From Lachnospiraceae bacterium UBA3645 (GTDB lineage: Bacteria > Bacillota > Clostridia > Lachnospirales > Lachnospiraceae), in the NCBI GenBank assembly GCA_002373555.1, contig DFKM01000198.1, forward strand, positions 1 to 5,102: a stretch of DNA of 5,102 nucleotides, read 5' to 3'. Shown here piece by piece: positions 1-5,102 of the stretch (its first letter is position 1; every line of letters begins with the position of its first letter). The position numbers were made by a program, and so were the translations under genes. A model generated the notes under the pieces. It did not search any database. It had not been told where the DNA came from and saw only the letters and a program-made list of their open reading frames with translations.

Positions 1-1
1 C

Positions 2-769
2 ATGCAGTATGACGGGATCTTCATCCGAGTTGTGATCATCTTCTTCATGATCGTCGCGGGAACGAATTTCACGATGTTTTATTCCTTCTCCCGCAGAGGT
101 CTGCGGGCTTTTACAGAGGATACGGAATTCATCTCGTACCTGACGCTCATGCTCGTGGCGTTTCTGATAATTTTCGCGGGGCTCTTCTTCACAGAAACAG
201 AGTGGACACATACCGGAGAAGCGGCCAATTCCGCCTTTATGACTGTTTCGGCTCTGACAACGACGGGATTTGTCTCTGACGACTATATCGGCTGGCCCGC
301 TTTCACGCAGATGATCCTCATACTTCTCATGATCATCGGCGGCTGCTCCTCTTCCACGAGCAGCGGCAACAAAGTGGTCCGCATTGTCGTTCTGGCGAAG
401 CTCGTGCTGCACGGGATCGCGACGCGGCTGCACGCCAACGTGATCAAGCCTGTAAAGCTGAATTGCAAGGATCTTCCCAACGACACGGTTTCAGCCGTCG
501 CGAACCATATGTTCCTGTTTGTTATTATCGCCTTTATCGGAGCCTTTGTGCTGGCGCTGGAAAATCTGGATATGATCGATTGCTTCACGACCACGTTCTC
601 ACTGATGAACAATGTTGGTCCGTGTTTCGGTGAAATCGGCATCAGCGGCAATTTCGGCAGCTTCAACGCGTTCACCAGGATCTTCCTCTCCCTTTTGATG
701 ATCGCCGGCAGACTGGAATTCTATACGATCCTTGTTATGTTCACCCCGGGATTCTGGAGGGCTAACTAG
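2..769 (+). CDS. trkH: TrkH-family potassium uptake protein, C-terminal half (5' end outside window)
   Basis: Integral membrane, ion-conducting subunit of a Trk/Ktr-type K+ uptake system; members normally pair with a cytoplasmic nucleotide-binding TrkA/KtrA subunit, not present here. The visible 255 residues cover the second half of the fold: hydrophobic segments around 8-26, 44-64, 101-112, 168-186 and 227-247, the third pore loop ALTTTGF (84-90), the fourth pore loop NNVGPCFG (203-210), and the family signature MIAGRLEFYT (233-242). The intramembrane loop reads GGCSSSTSSGNKVVR (113-127), more Ser-rich than the usual GG-x-x-GST-x-GG-x-K form. The frame is open to the window edge, and Met1 aligns near residue 235 of the next gene, so this Met is internal and about 234 residues are missing upstream. 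The stop TAG (767-769) directly precedes the next ATG. Family assignment is firm; the ion could be K+ or Na+, but the conserved pore glycines favour K+. Confidence 0.93.
   Translation: MQYDGIFIRVVIIFFMIVAGTNFTMFYSFSRRGLRAFTEDTEFISYLTLMLVAFLIIFAGLFFTETEWTHTGEAANSAFMTVSALTTTGFVSDDYIGWPAFTQMILILLMIIGGCSSSTSSGNKVVRIVVLAKLVLHGIATRLHANVIKPVKLNCKDLPNDTVSAVANHMFLFVIIAFIGAFVLALENLDMIDCFTTTFSLMNNVGPCFGEIGISGNFGSFNAFTRIFLSLLMIAGRLEFYTILVMFTPGFWRAN
756..760 (+). promoter_or_regulatory. Shine-Dalgarno of the second trkH, inside the first
   Basis: GGAGG lies within the last codons of the upstream gene and ends 9 nt before the ATG at 770. It fixes that start. Because the upstream stop and downstream start are directly adjacent, terminating ribosomes could re-initiate, which suggests translational coupling. 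Confidence 0.8.
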
Positions 770-2239
770 ATGATTACGAAGGTCACGAATTACAGAGCTA
801 TATTCAAAATACTGGGCATCATCATGATCATCGTCGGCGCTGCCGAAATCTTCCCGTGGATCTATTCCGAAGTTACGGGAGATACCGAGGTTGCCTTTGC
901 CTTCCGGGTCTGCACGCCGTTTACCTTAGCGCTCGGGCTTGCGATGTTCTTCTTTATCCGAACCGGCCGTTCCAGATTCGGCGCCAGAGAGGGGTATCTT
1001 GTGGTAGCTCTTTGCTGGGTCTGCGCGTCCCTTGTAGGCGCCTTCCCGTATCTGCTTTCCGGGTATGTCGACAGTTACATCGACGCCTTCTTCGAATCGG
1101 CCTCCGGCTTCACGACAACAGGATGCACCATCGTACCCCACGGGATCACGAACCACGGACTTCTCCTGTGGAAAGCGATCTCTCACTGGCTGGGCGGCAT
1201 GGGTATTCTCGTCTTCGTGATTTCGCTGCTTCCCGCACTCGGCATCAACGGACAGATCATCGCCCGCGCCGAAATGCCCGGACCGGTGCTTCAGAAAACG
1301 ACCGTACGCATGAGTGATTCCGCAAAGGCACTCTACCTTACTTATACAACGTTCACAGTAGCAGAATTTATACTCCTGATGCTCTCCGGCAAAATGCCTC
1401 TCTACGACGGCGTGATCACAACGCTCGGAAGCATCAGCACCGGAGGACTTCTCGTCCATCCACAGGGAATCGCCTATTACGGCAGCATTTATATTGAACT
1501 CGTGATTTCATTTTTCTGCCTGCTGGCGGCAGTCAACTTCGTCCTGTATCACTACATTCTTACAGGCAAGTTTTCATACTTTGTGAAAGATCTGGAGCTT
1601 CGTGCCTACGCGATCATCATCGCCGGCGCGACCATCATCTGCACCTGCGGATTGATGTATTACAATCACGACGGATTTGGAGAATCCCTTCGTGACTCCT
1701 TCTTTCAGGTGGTCAGCTTCGCAACGACTGCCGGATACACGAGGACGCCTTACATGTACTGGCCTTCTGTCTGCCAGCTCATTCTGCTCATGATCATGTT
1801 CATCGGAGGCTGCTCTGCCTCCACCGCAGGATCCATCAAAGTCATCCGGATCCTGGTCATGCTCAAAATGATTGCCCGCGGCTGCATCCGCCGGATCCAT
1901 CCACGTTCCGTCGTCGCAGTCAAACTGGGCGACAGCGCCATCTCAGCGCCGGTCGTATCATCGATTACCGTATTCCTCTTCACCTTCGCCGGGATTTTCC
2001 TGTTCTCCGGCTTCGTCCTCTCCTTCCAGGGGACCGACATGGAGACCAACTTCACATCAGCTCTGTGCATGCTCTCAAACACAGGTGCATCCTTCGGCTT
2101 CGGCGCATCCGCCGGGAACTTCTCATTCTTCCACCCTGCCTTGAAGATCTATCTGAGCGCGCTCATGATCGTCGGCAGACTGGAACTCTTCACCATCATC
2201 ATCCTCTTCACCCGCAACTTCTGGAGCCGGAACCACTAA
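770..2239 (+). CDS. trkH: TrkH-family potassium uptake protein (complete paralogue)
   Basis: Full-length 489-residue membrane pore subunit of a Trk-type K+ transporter, a normal length for the family. All four pore (selectivity) loops are visible: SGFTTTGCT (112-120), GSISTGGL (220-227), FATTAGYT (317-324) and SNTGASFG (436-443), each with its filter glycine (118, 225, 322, 439), as expected for K+ selectivity. Other family marks are HWLGGMGI (139-146) after the first pore loop, the intramembrane gate loop GGCSASTAGSIKVIR (346-360), and MIVGRLELFT (466-475) in the last helix. Hydrophobic helices recur through the chain, beginning at about residues 11-30. The ATG follows the upstream stop with no gap and has a GGAGG site 9 nt upstream, so the two genes are probably one operon with coupled translation. 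TrkH works as a dimer on a TrkA ring, so a mixed dimer of the two products is possible but unproven. No clear terminator follows before the insertion sequence. Confidence 0.95.
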   Translation: MITKVTNYRAIFKILGIIMIIVGAAEIFPWIYSEVTGDTEVAFAFRVCTPFTLALGLAMFFFIRTGRSRFGAREGYLVVALCWVCASLVGAFPYLLSGYVDSYIDAFFESASGFTTTGCTIVPHGITNHGLLLWKAISHWLGGMGILVFVISLLPALGINGQIIARAEMPGPVLQKTTVRMSDSAKALYLTYTTFTVAEFILLMLSGKMPLYDGVITTLGSISTGGLLVHPQGIAYYGSIYIELVISFFCLLAAVNFVLYHYILTGKFSYFVKDLELRAYAIIIAGATIICTCGLMYYNHDGFGESLRDSFFQVVSFATTAGYTRTPYMYWPSVCQLILLMIMFIGGCSASTAGSIKVIRILVMLKMIARGCIRRIHPRSVVAVKLGDSAISAPVVSSITVFLFTFAGIFLFSGFVLSFQGTDMETNFTSALCMLSNTGASFGFGASAGNFSFFHPALKIYLSALMIVGRLELFTIIILFTRNFWSRNH

Positions 2240-2331
2240 AGACCGAACGATTATCGAACGTTTCACTTCAAGCCGCCTGCTCTGCCGCGAGCGGATGGCC
2301 ATTCTTTCATTTCTCTTACTAGACAAGGATC

Positions 2332-2353
2332 GTAAGCGGTAAACCCTACGTGT
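2332..2353 (+). repeat. IS66 left terminal inverted repeat (IRL)
   Basis: A 22-bp end sequence starting GTAAGCGGTAAACCC, exactly the reverse complement of 4945-4966. One more outer base on each side (C at 2331, G at 4967) also matches. The similarity stops abruptly on the inner side. Confidence 0.95.
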
Positions 2354-2374
2354 ATGGCGGCAGCCTTGCAGATC

Positions 2375-2383
2375 TGAGATAAT
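2375..2383 (+). promoter_or_regulatory. Candidate extended -10 promoter for tnpA
   Basis: TGAGATAAT fits the TG-N-TATAAT extended -10 pattern with one mismatch in the hexamer. No good -35 is seen 16-18 bp upstream, which an extended -10 can tolerate. It lies just inside the left inverted repeat and predicts a transcript start near 2390, at the foot of the hairpin that follows. This is motif evidence only. Confidence 0.4.
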
Positions 2384-2385
2384 GA

Positions 2386-2440
2386 GTTCGGCCACTGTGA
2401 AAAACTTTAATACAGTTTTTCACAGTGGACCGAACTTTTT
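2386..2440 (+). terminator. Long hairpin plus U-tract in front of tnpA (terminator or attenuator)
   Basis: The 15-nt arm CCACTGTGAAAAACT (2392-2406) pairs perfectly with 2414-2428 around the 7-nt loop TTAATAC. GTTCGG (2386-2391) extends the stem by pairing with CCGAAC (2430-2435) across a single bulged A (2429), giving 21 base pairs. TTTTT (2436-2440) follows at once, as in an intrinsic terminator on the + strand. It stands between the candidate tnpA promoter and the tnpA ribosome binding site, so it probably limits transposase expression and blocks read-through from trkH. It could instead act as an mRNA-stabilising 5' hairpin. Confidence 0.75.
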
Positions 2441-2441
2441 C

Positions 2442-2449
2442 AAAGGAGG
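2442..2449 (+). promoter_or_regulatory. tnpA ribosome binding site
   Basis: AAAGGAGG is a near-perfect Shine-Dalgarno ending 8 nt before the ATG at 2458. It decides that start over the in-frame GTG at 2425, which lies within the hairpin arm and has no such site. Confidence 0.85.
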
Positions 2450-2457
2450 CTGTAAAC

Positions 2458-2832
2458 ATGGATATACAGGAAGTACGTGATCAGGTACGGATCCAGGAAT
2501 GGGCAGAATTGATCAGGGAACGCAATGCCAGCGGGATGACGATCCGCGAATGGTGTCAGGCCAGGGGTCTGAACGAAAACCGGTACTACTACTGGCTGCG
2601 GAAAATCAGAAAGACGGCATGTACGGCGCTTGAGAGCCGGGGCGATCTTGTTCCCCAAACCCGAAATGAACCGCCGGCATTCGCGCAGATCAATGTCATC
2701 GCCGAGGAACATCCCGATGCGCCGGCATCAGGAATCTCGATCCATGTCAACAATGCCTCAATCCAGATCGGAAGCGATGTCCCGGCACGTCAGATAACAG
2801 CGATGATGAAGGTGATCACCCATGTTGAATGA
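2458..2832 (+). CDS. tnpA: IS66-family accessory protein TnpA
   Basis: 124-residue first gene of the IS66 element; in this family TnpA and TnpB are needed alongside TnpC for efficient transposition, and their exact biochemical roles are poorly known. Residues 14-52 carry the typical helix-turn-helix-like segment, with WAELIRERNASGMTIREW followed by WCQARGLNENRYYYWLRK (32-49), matching the family pattern of a Ser/Gly-x-T/S-x-x-x-WC turn and a YYYW-basic tail. This suggests DNA binding, perhaps to the inverted repeats. The C-terminal part (about 75-124) has the short beta-rich ISIHVNNASIQIG (93-105) that recurs in the family. The ATG is chosen because of the AAAGGAGG site; extending to GTG 2425 would add 11 residues encoded by the hairpin. 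The 3' end overlaps tnpB by 11 nt in another frame, so the two are probably translationally coupled. Confidence 0.9.
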   Translation: MDIQEVRDQVRIQEWAELIRERNASGMTIREWCQARGLNENRYYYWLRKIRKTACTALESRGDLVPQTRNEPPAFAQINVIAEEHPDAPASGISIHVNNASIQIGSDVPARQITAMMKVITHVE

Positions 2833-3178
2833 TCTGAACAACTTTGAACATATCTACATCGCCTGTGGCCATACGGATCTGCGGTATGGGATCGACGGAC
2901 TCACCTCAGTAGTGAAAGAACGGTTTGAACTGGATCCGTTCAGCGGGAAATCGATCTTCCTGTTTTGCGGCAGGAGGTCGGACCGGATCAAAGCTCTGGT
3001 CTGGGAGGGTGACGGGTTTCTGCTGCTGTACAAGAGACTGGAAAACGGAAAGTTCCGGTGGCCGAGAAATATCGATGACCTGAGGGATCTGACGAAGGAA
3101 GAATTCCGCAGACTGATGCAGGGATTCGCGATCGATCCGGGGGTACAGAAGGTCCGGCCGCCAGAACGGCTGCTATAG
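2822..3178 (+). CDS. tnpB: IS66-family accessory protein TnpB (IS66 Orf2)
   Basis: 118-residue second gene of the element, matching the IS66 Orf2 (TnpB) family in length and sequence throughout. Landmarks are GHTDLRYGIDGL (16-27), DPFSGKSIFLFCGRRSDRIK (38-57), then W-x-x-DGFLLLYKRLENGKFRWP (about 61-80), the strongly conserved core of this family. This TnpB is unrelated to the RNA-guided nuclease TnpB of IS200/IS605 elements. Its function in transposition is not established; it acts with TnpA and TnpC. The ATG at 2822 lies inside the end of tnpA, and GAAGGTGA (2808-2815) ends 6 nt upstream as a plausible ribosome binding site. It is followed by a perfect terminator hairpin, which sets tnpAB apart from tnpC. 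Confidence 0.95.
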   Translation: MLNDLNNFEHIYIACGHTDLRYGIDGLTSVVKERFELDPFSGKSIFLFCGRRSDRIKALVWEGDGFLLLYKRLENGKFRWPRNIDDLRDLTKEEFRRLMQGFAIDPGVQKVRPPERLL

Positions 3179-3205
3179 ATTTTTGAGTCGGAAGCCAGCT
3201 CCTTG

Positions 3206-3231
3206 AGCGTTGAAATTTCAACGCTTTTTTT
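3206..3231 (+). terminator. Intrinsic terminator between tnpB and tnpC
   Basis: AGCGTTGAAA (3206-3215) is followed directly by its exact reverse complement TTTCAACGCT (3216-3225), and seven T residues run from 3225 to 3231. Allowing a 4-nt loop, about 8 pairs form beside the U-tract. It lies 27 nt after the tnpB stop and would end, or strongly reduce, transcription into tnpC. Confidence 0.85.
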
Positions 3232-3262
3232 CAATTTACCTCTTTTTTTGCCCTTTCAAAAC

Positions 3263-3271
3263 TGTTAAAAT
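3263..3271 (+). promoter_or_regulatory. Candidate extended -10 promoter for tnpC
   Basis: TGTTAAAAT fits TG-N-TATAAT with one hexamer mismatch (TAAAAT) and ends one base before the first ATG of tnpC. The normal spacing predicts a transcript start around 3278, at the second in-frame ATG. A T-rich run upstream (3242-3249) may serve as a weak -35 or UP-like region. No Shine-Dalgarno is visible before either ATG, so the message could be leaderless. Confidence 0.45.
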
Positions 3272-4891
3272 ATGTGTATGAAAGAGATCCCCACAAGAGA
3301 ACAACTGAACAAGGCGGACAAAGACGTTCTGGTCACGATGACACTGTCCATGGCACAGCAGCTTGCAGAGCAAACGGAGCTGATCAGGATGCTGAAACTG
3401 GAAGTCGAATCACTGTCAGAAAAGCTGTCGCTGTCCAGAACGAGGCAGTTTGCGCCCTCGACAGAAACAGGACTTACGGGGGAACAGATGTCCATCTATG
3501 ACATGGGGTTCAATGAAGCTGAGGCGTTGACAGAAGATCCTGCGCAGGTCGAGCAGGACATGGAGGATGTCGTCAGTTACAGGCGGAAAAAGAAAGCCGG
3601 CAAACGTGACGAAGATCTGGAAGGGTTTCCTGTAGAAGAGATCACACATCCGATCGAAGAAGAACGTCTTAAGCAGCTGTTTCCTGATGGATACACCAAC
3701 CTGCCGGACGAAGTCTACCGGAAGCTGGAAATGATCCCTTCCACCTTCAAGGTAATAGAGCATCACCTGAAGGTGTACAGAGGCAAAGACGGAAAGATCG
3801 TCAAAGCAGATCATCCAAAGGAAATGATCAGCAACAGCATAGCGACTCCTTCGCTGGTAGCTGCGATCATCAACGCGAAGTACATCAATGCACTGCCGCT
3901 GTACCGGCAGGAACAGGAATACAAACGCAATGGCGTCAGCATCAGCCGCCAGACGATGGCGAACTGGTGCATCCTTTCGGCTGAAAGATACCTGTCTCTG
4001 ATCACAGAGCGCCTCAAAGAGGAACTGCTGAAAGCACATGTGATCCATGCGGATGAGACACCGGTCACCGTCAAGAAGGATGGACGGGAAGGGATCCACC
4101 AAAACTACATGTGGGTTTACCGCAGCGGTGAACTGTGCAAAGCTGATCCGGTGATCATCTATGACTACCGGAAGACCCGGAAGGCTGATGCTCCCAAAGA
4201 GATGCTGCGTGGCTTTGAAGGCAAACTGGTATGCGACGGGTATCAGGTCTATCATGGAATCGAAAACGATGGATCGGCTCTTACGGTGGCCGGATGCTGG
4301 ACACACGCAAGAAGGCCATTTGCCGAAGTCGTGAAATCTTTGGGGAAAGACAAGGCAAAGAATACCGCGGCTTATGAAGCATTGCTGCAGATCGAACAGA
4401 TCTACCGAAAAGATAACGAGCTCCTGAAACTGCCGCCGGCAGAGAGGAAGCGAAAACGACGACTTCTGATCAGACCATTGGTGAACGGTTTTTTCGACTG
4501 GTGCAGAGCAGAAAAAGATAAAGTCCGATCTGCCGGAAAGACCGCAGAAGGGATCAACTACTGCCTGAATCAGGAAAAATATCTGCGTGTTTTTTTGACC
4601 GATCCGGAAGTACCACTGGATAACAACCCCGCGGAGCGTGCGATCCGCCCATTTTGCGTGGGGAAAAAGAACTGGATCCTGATCGATACGATCCACGGAG
4701 CCAGGGCCAGTGCCATATTATACAGTTTGGCAGAGACCGCAAAGGCGAACGGTTTGAAACCATACAATTATTTCAAACATCTGCTGACTGAGATCCCAAA
4801 ACATATGGATGATACAAATCTTGAGTTCCTGGAGGATCTTCTCCCCTGGTCAGATAAACTGCCGGACGAATGCCGGAAGCCCAGATCCTGA
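3272..4891 (+). CDS. tnpC: IS66-family DDE transposase TnpC
   Basis: 539-residue catalytic transposase of the element, cutting and joining at the inverted repeats. The domain order is an N-terminal coiled coil or leucine zipper (about 25-56), an acidic then basic linker (about 82-112), a region where the family usually has a zinc finger (about 125-180), the RNase H-like DDE core, and a C-terminal IS66 tail ending with LLPW (523-526). Catalytic candidates are D261 in HADETPV, D322 in CDGYQVY and E455 in NNPAERAIRP. WTHARRPF (343-350) and GKKNWIL (464-470) are further family blocks. No cysteine occurs between residues 3 and 232, so the usual zinc-finger ligands are absent, although the surrounding pattern (LEMIPSTFKVIEHH) persists. 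Start: ATG 3272 or the in-frame ATG 3278; neither has a Shine-Dalgarno, and an extended -10 abuts them. The preceding terminator implies separate transcription from tnpAB. Confidence 0.96.
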   Translation: MCMKEIPTREQLNKADKDVLVTMTLSMAQQLAEQTELIRMLKLEVESLSEKLSLSRTRQFAPSTETGLTGEQMSIYDMGFNEAEALTEDPAQVEQDMEDVVSYRRKKKAGKRDEDLEGFPVEEITHPIEEERLKQLFPDGYTNLPDEVYRKLEMIPSTFKVIEHHLKVYRGKDGKIVKADHPKEMISNSIATPSLVAAIINAKYINALPLYRQEQEYKRNGVSISRQTMANWCILSAERYLSLITERLKEELLKAHVIHADETPVTVKKDGREGIHQNYMWVYRSGELCKADPVIIYDYRKTRKADAPKEMLRGFEGKLVCDGYQVYHGIENDGSALTVAGCWTHARRPFAEVVKSLGKDKAKNTAAYEALLQIEQIYRKDNELLKLPPAERKRKRRLLIRPLVNGFFDWCRAEKDKVRSAGKTAEGINYCLNQEKYLRVFLTDPEVPLDNNPAERAIRPFCVGKKNWILIDTIHGARASAILYSLAETAKANGLKPYNYFKHLLTEIPKHMDDTNLEFLEDLLPWSDKLPDECRKPRS

Positions 4892-4896
4892 AACAT

Positions 4897-4934
4897 AACA
4901 CCCCGTGTCACGAATGGCAGGGGGTGTTCTTATG
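4897..4934 (+). terminator. Hairpin after tnpC, probable terminator
   Basis: AACACCCC (4897-4904) pairs with GGGGTGTT (4921-4928). Inside a G-G mismatch, TGTCA (4906-4910) pairs with TGGCA (4915-4919) around the tetraloop CGAA. The stem begins 5 nt after the tnpC stop. The T-tract is poor (TTCTTAT), so termination may be weak. It lies within the element, just before the right inverted repeat. Confidence 0.6.
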
Positions 4935-4944
4935 CGCTGTCAAG

Positions 4945-4966
4945 ACACGTAGGGTTTACCGCTTAC
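4945..4966 (-). repeat. IS66 right terminal inverted repeat (IRR)
   Basis: Exact 22-bp reverse complement of the left end, ending GGGTTTACCGCTTAC on the + strand. It lies 53 bp beyond the tnpC stop and defines the right boundary of the element. Confidence 0.95.
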
Positions 4967-4969
4967 GGA

Positions 4970-5091
4970 GCAGCAGCAATCACATACGAAATGAATAAAG
5001 AGAATAGAAAAATCCCAGACATGTTTGAGCGGTTTACCGCGAGTTTGTCTGGGATTCTATTCTCTATGAATGAGTATATGTGATTGCCTGC
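4970..5091. repeat. Long imperfect palindrome (about 120 nt hairpin) beside the IS right end
   Basis: Pairing segments from the base up are GCAG 4970-4973 with 5088-5091; GCAATCACATA 4976-4986 with 5077-5087 (11 bp); AGAGAATAG 4999-5007 with 5057-5065 (9 bp); AATCCCAGACA 5011-5021 with 5046-5056 (11 bp); and GCGGT 5029-5033 with 5036-5040 at the tip. An internal loop of about 12 nt, a 3-nt AAA bulge and an upper internal loop interrupt the stem. No open frame of note crosses it. It is more AT-rich than the genes. It could be a MITE-like repeat, a structured RNA, or a regulatory hairpin of a gene beyond the window; sequence alone does not decide. Confidence 0.7.
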
Positions 5092-5102
5092 GACGAGGAC
5101 TT

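Larger units (their letters stand above)
2332..4966 (+). mobile_element. IS66-family insertion sequence, complete, 2635 bp
   Basis: The element is bounded by perfect 22-bp inverted repeats beginning GTAAGCGG, matching the GTAA-type ends known for IS66 elements, and its length is typical of the family (about 2.5-2.7 kb). It holds the three canonical genes in order: tnpA, tnpB and tnpC. All three reading frames are open and tnpC keeps its DDE residues, so it looks potentially active. It lies 92 bp after the second trkH stop, in the same orientation, and interrupts no gene visible here. The 8 bases outside the left end (CAAGGATC) and the right end (GGAGCAGC) match at only four of eight positions, so the usual 8-bp target duplication is absent. 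That suggests a later rearrangement or loss of one original flank. Confidence 0.95.

Noticed and set aside
2..769. First trkH as a 5'-truncated pseudogene starting at base 2
   Set aside because: The frame runs into the window edge, and the alignment to the second paralogue implies that the missing N-terminal half simply lies outside.
2240..2331. Possible terminator or small gene between trkH and the insertion sequence
   Set aside because: Only short GC-rich pairings (such as CCGC-GA-GCGG near 2285) precede a loosely T-rich stretch, with no good stem and U-tract and no credible start with a ribosome binding site. The CGAACG pair at 2244 and 2255 is too short to interpret.
2425..2457. In-frame GTG start extending tnpA by 11 residues
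   Set aside because: The GTG is in the hairpin arm without a Shine-Dalgarno, and the added codons cover the U-tract and the AAAGGAGG site that serves ATG 2458.
2822..3178. tnpB as an RNA-guided nuclease (IS605-type TnpB)
   Set aside because: Only the name is shared. At 118 residues with the IS66 Orf2 core motifs, it has neither the RuvC domain nor the size of that nuclease family.
3416..4696. Long open frame of 426 codons on the - strand opposite tnpC
   Set aside because: It lies wholly antisense to a well-supported transposase, has no ribosome binding site or family resemblance, and its composition is that of a shadow frame.
4938..4943. Perfect TTGACA on the - strand just inside the right inverted repeat
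   Set aside because: It points inward, antisense to tnpC, and no -10-like hexamer is found 16-18 bp further on, so a promoter cannot be supported. It also does not face outward as a junction promoter would.
2332..5091. CRISPR array, tRNA or rRNA gene
   Set aside because: No regularly spaced direct repeats and no tRNA cloverleaf or rRNA-like conserved stretch were seen anywhere in the window.

Overview
The window looks like a chromosomal segment of a moderate-GC bacterium. It is most likely a Firmicute of the Clostridia or Erysipelotrichia type, judging from the strong AAAGGAGG and GGAGG ribosome binding sites, stem-plus-U-tract terminators and extended -10 promoters. The lineage is inferred from style only and is not firm.

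Left third (1-2239): two consecutive genes for TrkH-type potassium-transporter membrane subunits, both on the + strand. The first enters from outside the window, and only its C-terminal half (255 residues) is visible. The second is complete (489 residues) and begins at the base right after the first gene's stop codon, with its Shine-Dalgarno inside the end of the first gene. They are paralogues, not a broken copy: residue 1 of the visible part of the first aligns near residue 235 of the second, which predicts about 489 residues for both. No TrkA-type cytoplasmic regulatory subunit lies in the window.

Right two thirds (2332-4966): a complete, apparently intact IS66-family insertion sequence of 2635 bp. 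It has perfect 22-bp terminal inverted repeats starting GTAAGCGG, and carries tnpA, tnpB (overlapping tnpA by 11 nt) and tnpC, the DDE transposase. It sits 92 bp downstream of the second trkH in the same orientation. Its control layout is notable: a long hairpin with a U-tract stands between the likely tnpA promoter and the tnpA start, a perfect terminator hairpin separates tnpB from tnpC, and an extended -10 motif abuts the tnpC start, where no Shine-Dalgarno is present. No 8-bp target duplication flanks the element.

Right edge (4967-5102): no gene, but a long imperfect palindrome of about 120 nt, AT-rich and capable of folding into one tall hairpin, directly beside the IS right end. Its origin is unknown (MITE-like element, structured RNA or regulatory hairpin). 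The best candidates for something undescribed are this hairpin and the transcription-control layout of the IS element. The rest is recognisable family biology.
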